Below are positions 62,768-64,000 of a stretch of 64,000 nucleotides of DNA, one piece after another; position 1 is the first letter of the stretch, and the number at the start of each line of letters is the position of its first letter. Source of the stretch: Nereocystis luetkeana (Eukaryota > Sar > Phaeophyceae > Laminariales > Laminariaceae); contig JARUPZ010000034.1 in the NCBI GenBank assembly GCA_031213475.1, forward strand, positions 1,322,501 to 1,386,500. The letters are read 5' to 3'. Both the position numbers and the translations under genes were made by a program. The notes below the pieces were generated by a model. It ran no database searches, was not told where the DNA came from, and was given only the letters and a program-made list of their open reading frames with translations.

Positions 62768-64000
62768 CTGAATGATGAACCATCTTGCAGCAAGCGTTAC
62801 AACTAGGCTCCCGAGCGTTTCCGATCCGCCAAGCATGTACTGCATCGTGTAGGAAAAAAGGAACCCAAAATGCCCCCGTACAGTATACGAGTATTAATAC
62901 CATAGTATGTTTATACTGCTGTTGCGGGTACGCGAGTATGGCGTCCGTCGCCGACCTGTTGTCCAAGTAACAGTGGTGGTTAATGTTGAAGGTACCATGC
63001 TACATCTGATGCCGCTTGCTACAGTTGCCGTTGGCGGCGTCTGACGAACGTAGGGGCGCTGTTCGATCGCACGGCATGTTGGTTCTCGGCAATGTAAGCT
63101 AAAAGAAACATTGGTCCCGTTCTGTGCTTTGTGTATGAAAGATTTGTAGTGCGGTTGCTGACTCACCGCGAGCATGTCGTCCGCTCGATCGCATTCCGTC
63201 GGTTGACGTCCTCGATGTTGTAGGAAATATTTGTTGTGTCTCTTGCCAATTCTGGCTGAAGACCATGGGAGTATTTGTTGAGGCGTGGGGATATGTTCAC
63301 TGGTCTGGCTTAAGACCATGGGAGTAATTGTTGAGGCGTGGGGATATGTTCACTGTGTGGGATATCTGTATGTTCTAAGCGTCTAGCACTTGTGTCCTGG
63401 GTTGGGATCTTTACGGCACTCGGATAATTCGAACTTGTTTCATTGATAGGATCAGATATCTGTGAGGTACAGATACCCCAACCGAAAACACACATATGTT
63501 CGCGGCGTGTAGACGGTCTAGATTCTCGAGATCACGGTATGTCTGTTGTGTGTGGGACTGCTTCAGCACCCCTCAACACAAAAGTTCGAGCTCTTCAAGA
63601 CTCGCAAGCAAGGTTACCCGTGCCTGACTTGGTGTTGCCTTTGCCTGCGGCCTCTAGCGCACAGACGAAAAATGACACTGTTGAGATTGGGGTGCAAGCC
63701 GCGTCTGGCGTCATCTTTAGCTCAAGGCTACAACAGGGAATGACACGTGGGGGGTCACGCTTCGAGTTTCGTTGTTTAGCGGCACAGTCGAGTGGCTAAG
63801 TATGTGTACCTCAGTATAGTTAGTTGTGGTATTTCAACGTTTTTGTAGTCTTCTGCTTTGTGGTGTGCGCAACGCACCGTCCAAGCGATCGTTTCGTGAC
63901 GACAAGCCAGCGACCCCTGAAGCGTGCACCCTCGTTTTTCCCTGCTGTAGTTGGCTGCAGACGTGGTAGGGGGGCCTGTTTTTTCAGTAGTTAGTGATGA
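62768..64000. other. 3' flank of gene B
   Basis: No gene was recognised. It holds the 53-bp tandem duplication and otherwise unique sequence. Confidence 0.4.
63250..63355. repeat. Tandem duplication, two 53-bp units
   Basis: TCTGGCTGAAGACCATGGG and GAGGCGTGGGGATATGTTC are repeated once. Confidence 0.85.

Overview
The window looks like nuclear DNA of a brown alga (Phaeophyceae). Two things point there. It holds two spliced, secreted mannuronan C5-epimerase genes of the brown-algal alginate type. Between them lies an array of EsV-1-7 cysteine/histidine repeats, a motif named from the Ectocarpus virus EsV-1 and expanded in brown algal genomes. Coding density is very low, introns are long, and transposable-element debris fills most of the rest. 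There is no prokaryotic organisation.

Layout, all on the + strand unless stated. (1) 1-1788: dispersed repeats, a (TAC)n microsatellite, a tRNA-derived SINE with a clean target duplication, then the 5' flank of gene A. (2) 1789-25139: epimerase gene A, 12 exons, 513 residues. Its 12.2 kb first intron holds SINEs, a 990 bp hAT-like element, TTAA-type and TA-type MITEs and a dispersed repeat family (R1). (3) 25140-39620: intergenic tract with degenerate minisatellites, fold-back elements, a decayed EsV-1-7 array (29.9-32.2 kb), a (GTCT)n microsatellite, a Ty1/copia reverse-transcriptase relic (minus strand), SINE relics and the 3' end of a LINE. (4) 39621-62767: epimerase gene B, 11 exons, 506 residues, with a 10.9 kb first intron of similar content, including a second hAT-like copy. 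(5) 62768-64000: 3' flank.

The two gene models were assembled by hand from paralogue comparison. Every intron is GT-AG and every splice phase is compatible. Exon pairs have identical or codon-compatible lengths (exons 1+2 total 240 nt in both; exons 3+4 of A equal exon 3 of B exactly, 263 nt). Both proteins start with a signal peptide and keep the DPHDD catalytic motif of alginate epimerases, so both probably act outside the plasma membrane, converting mannuronate to guluronate in cell-wall alginate.

The most unusual signal outside the genes is the 9-mer TACCAGGTA/TACCTGGTA. I count 37 copies where about 0.5 is expected. They crowd the two first introns and gene flanks and are absent from 13.9-37.2 kb. 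TATTAATA shows a similar pattern. Positions and counts were read by hand and may be off by a few bases at repeat boundaries.
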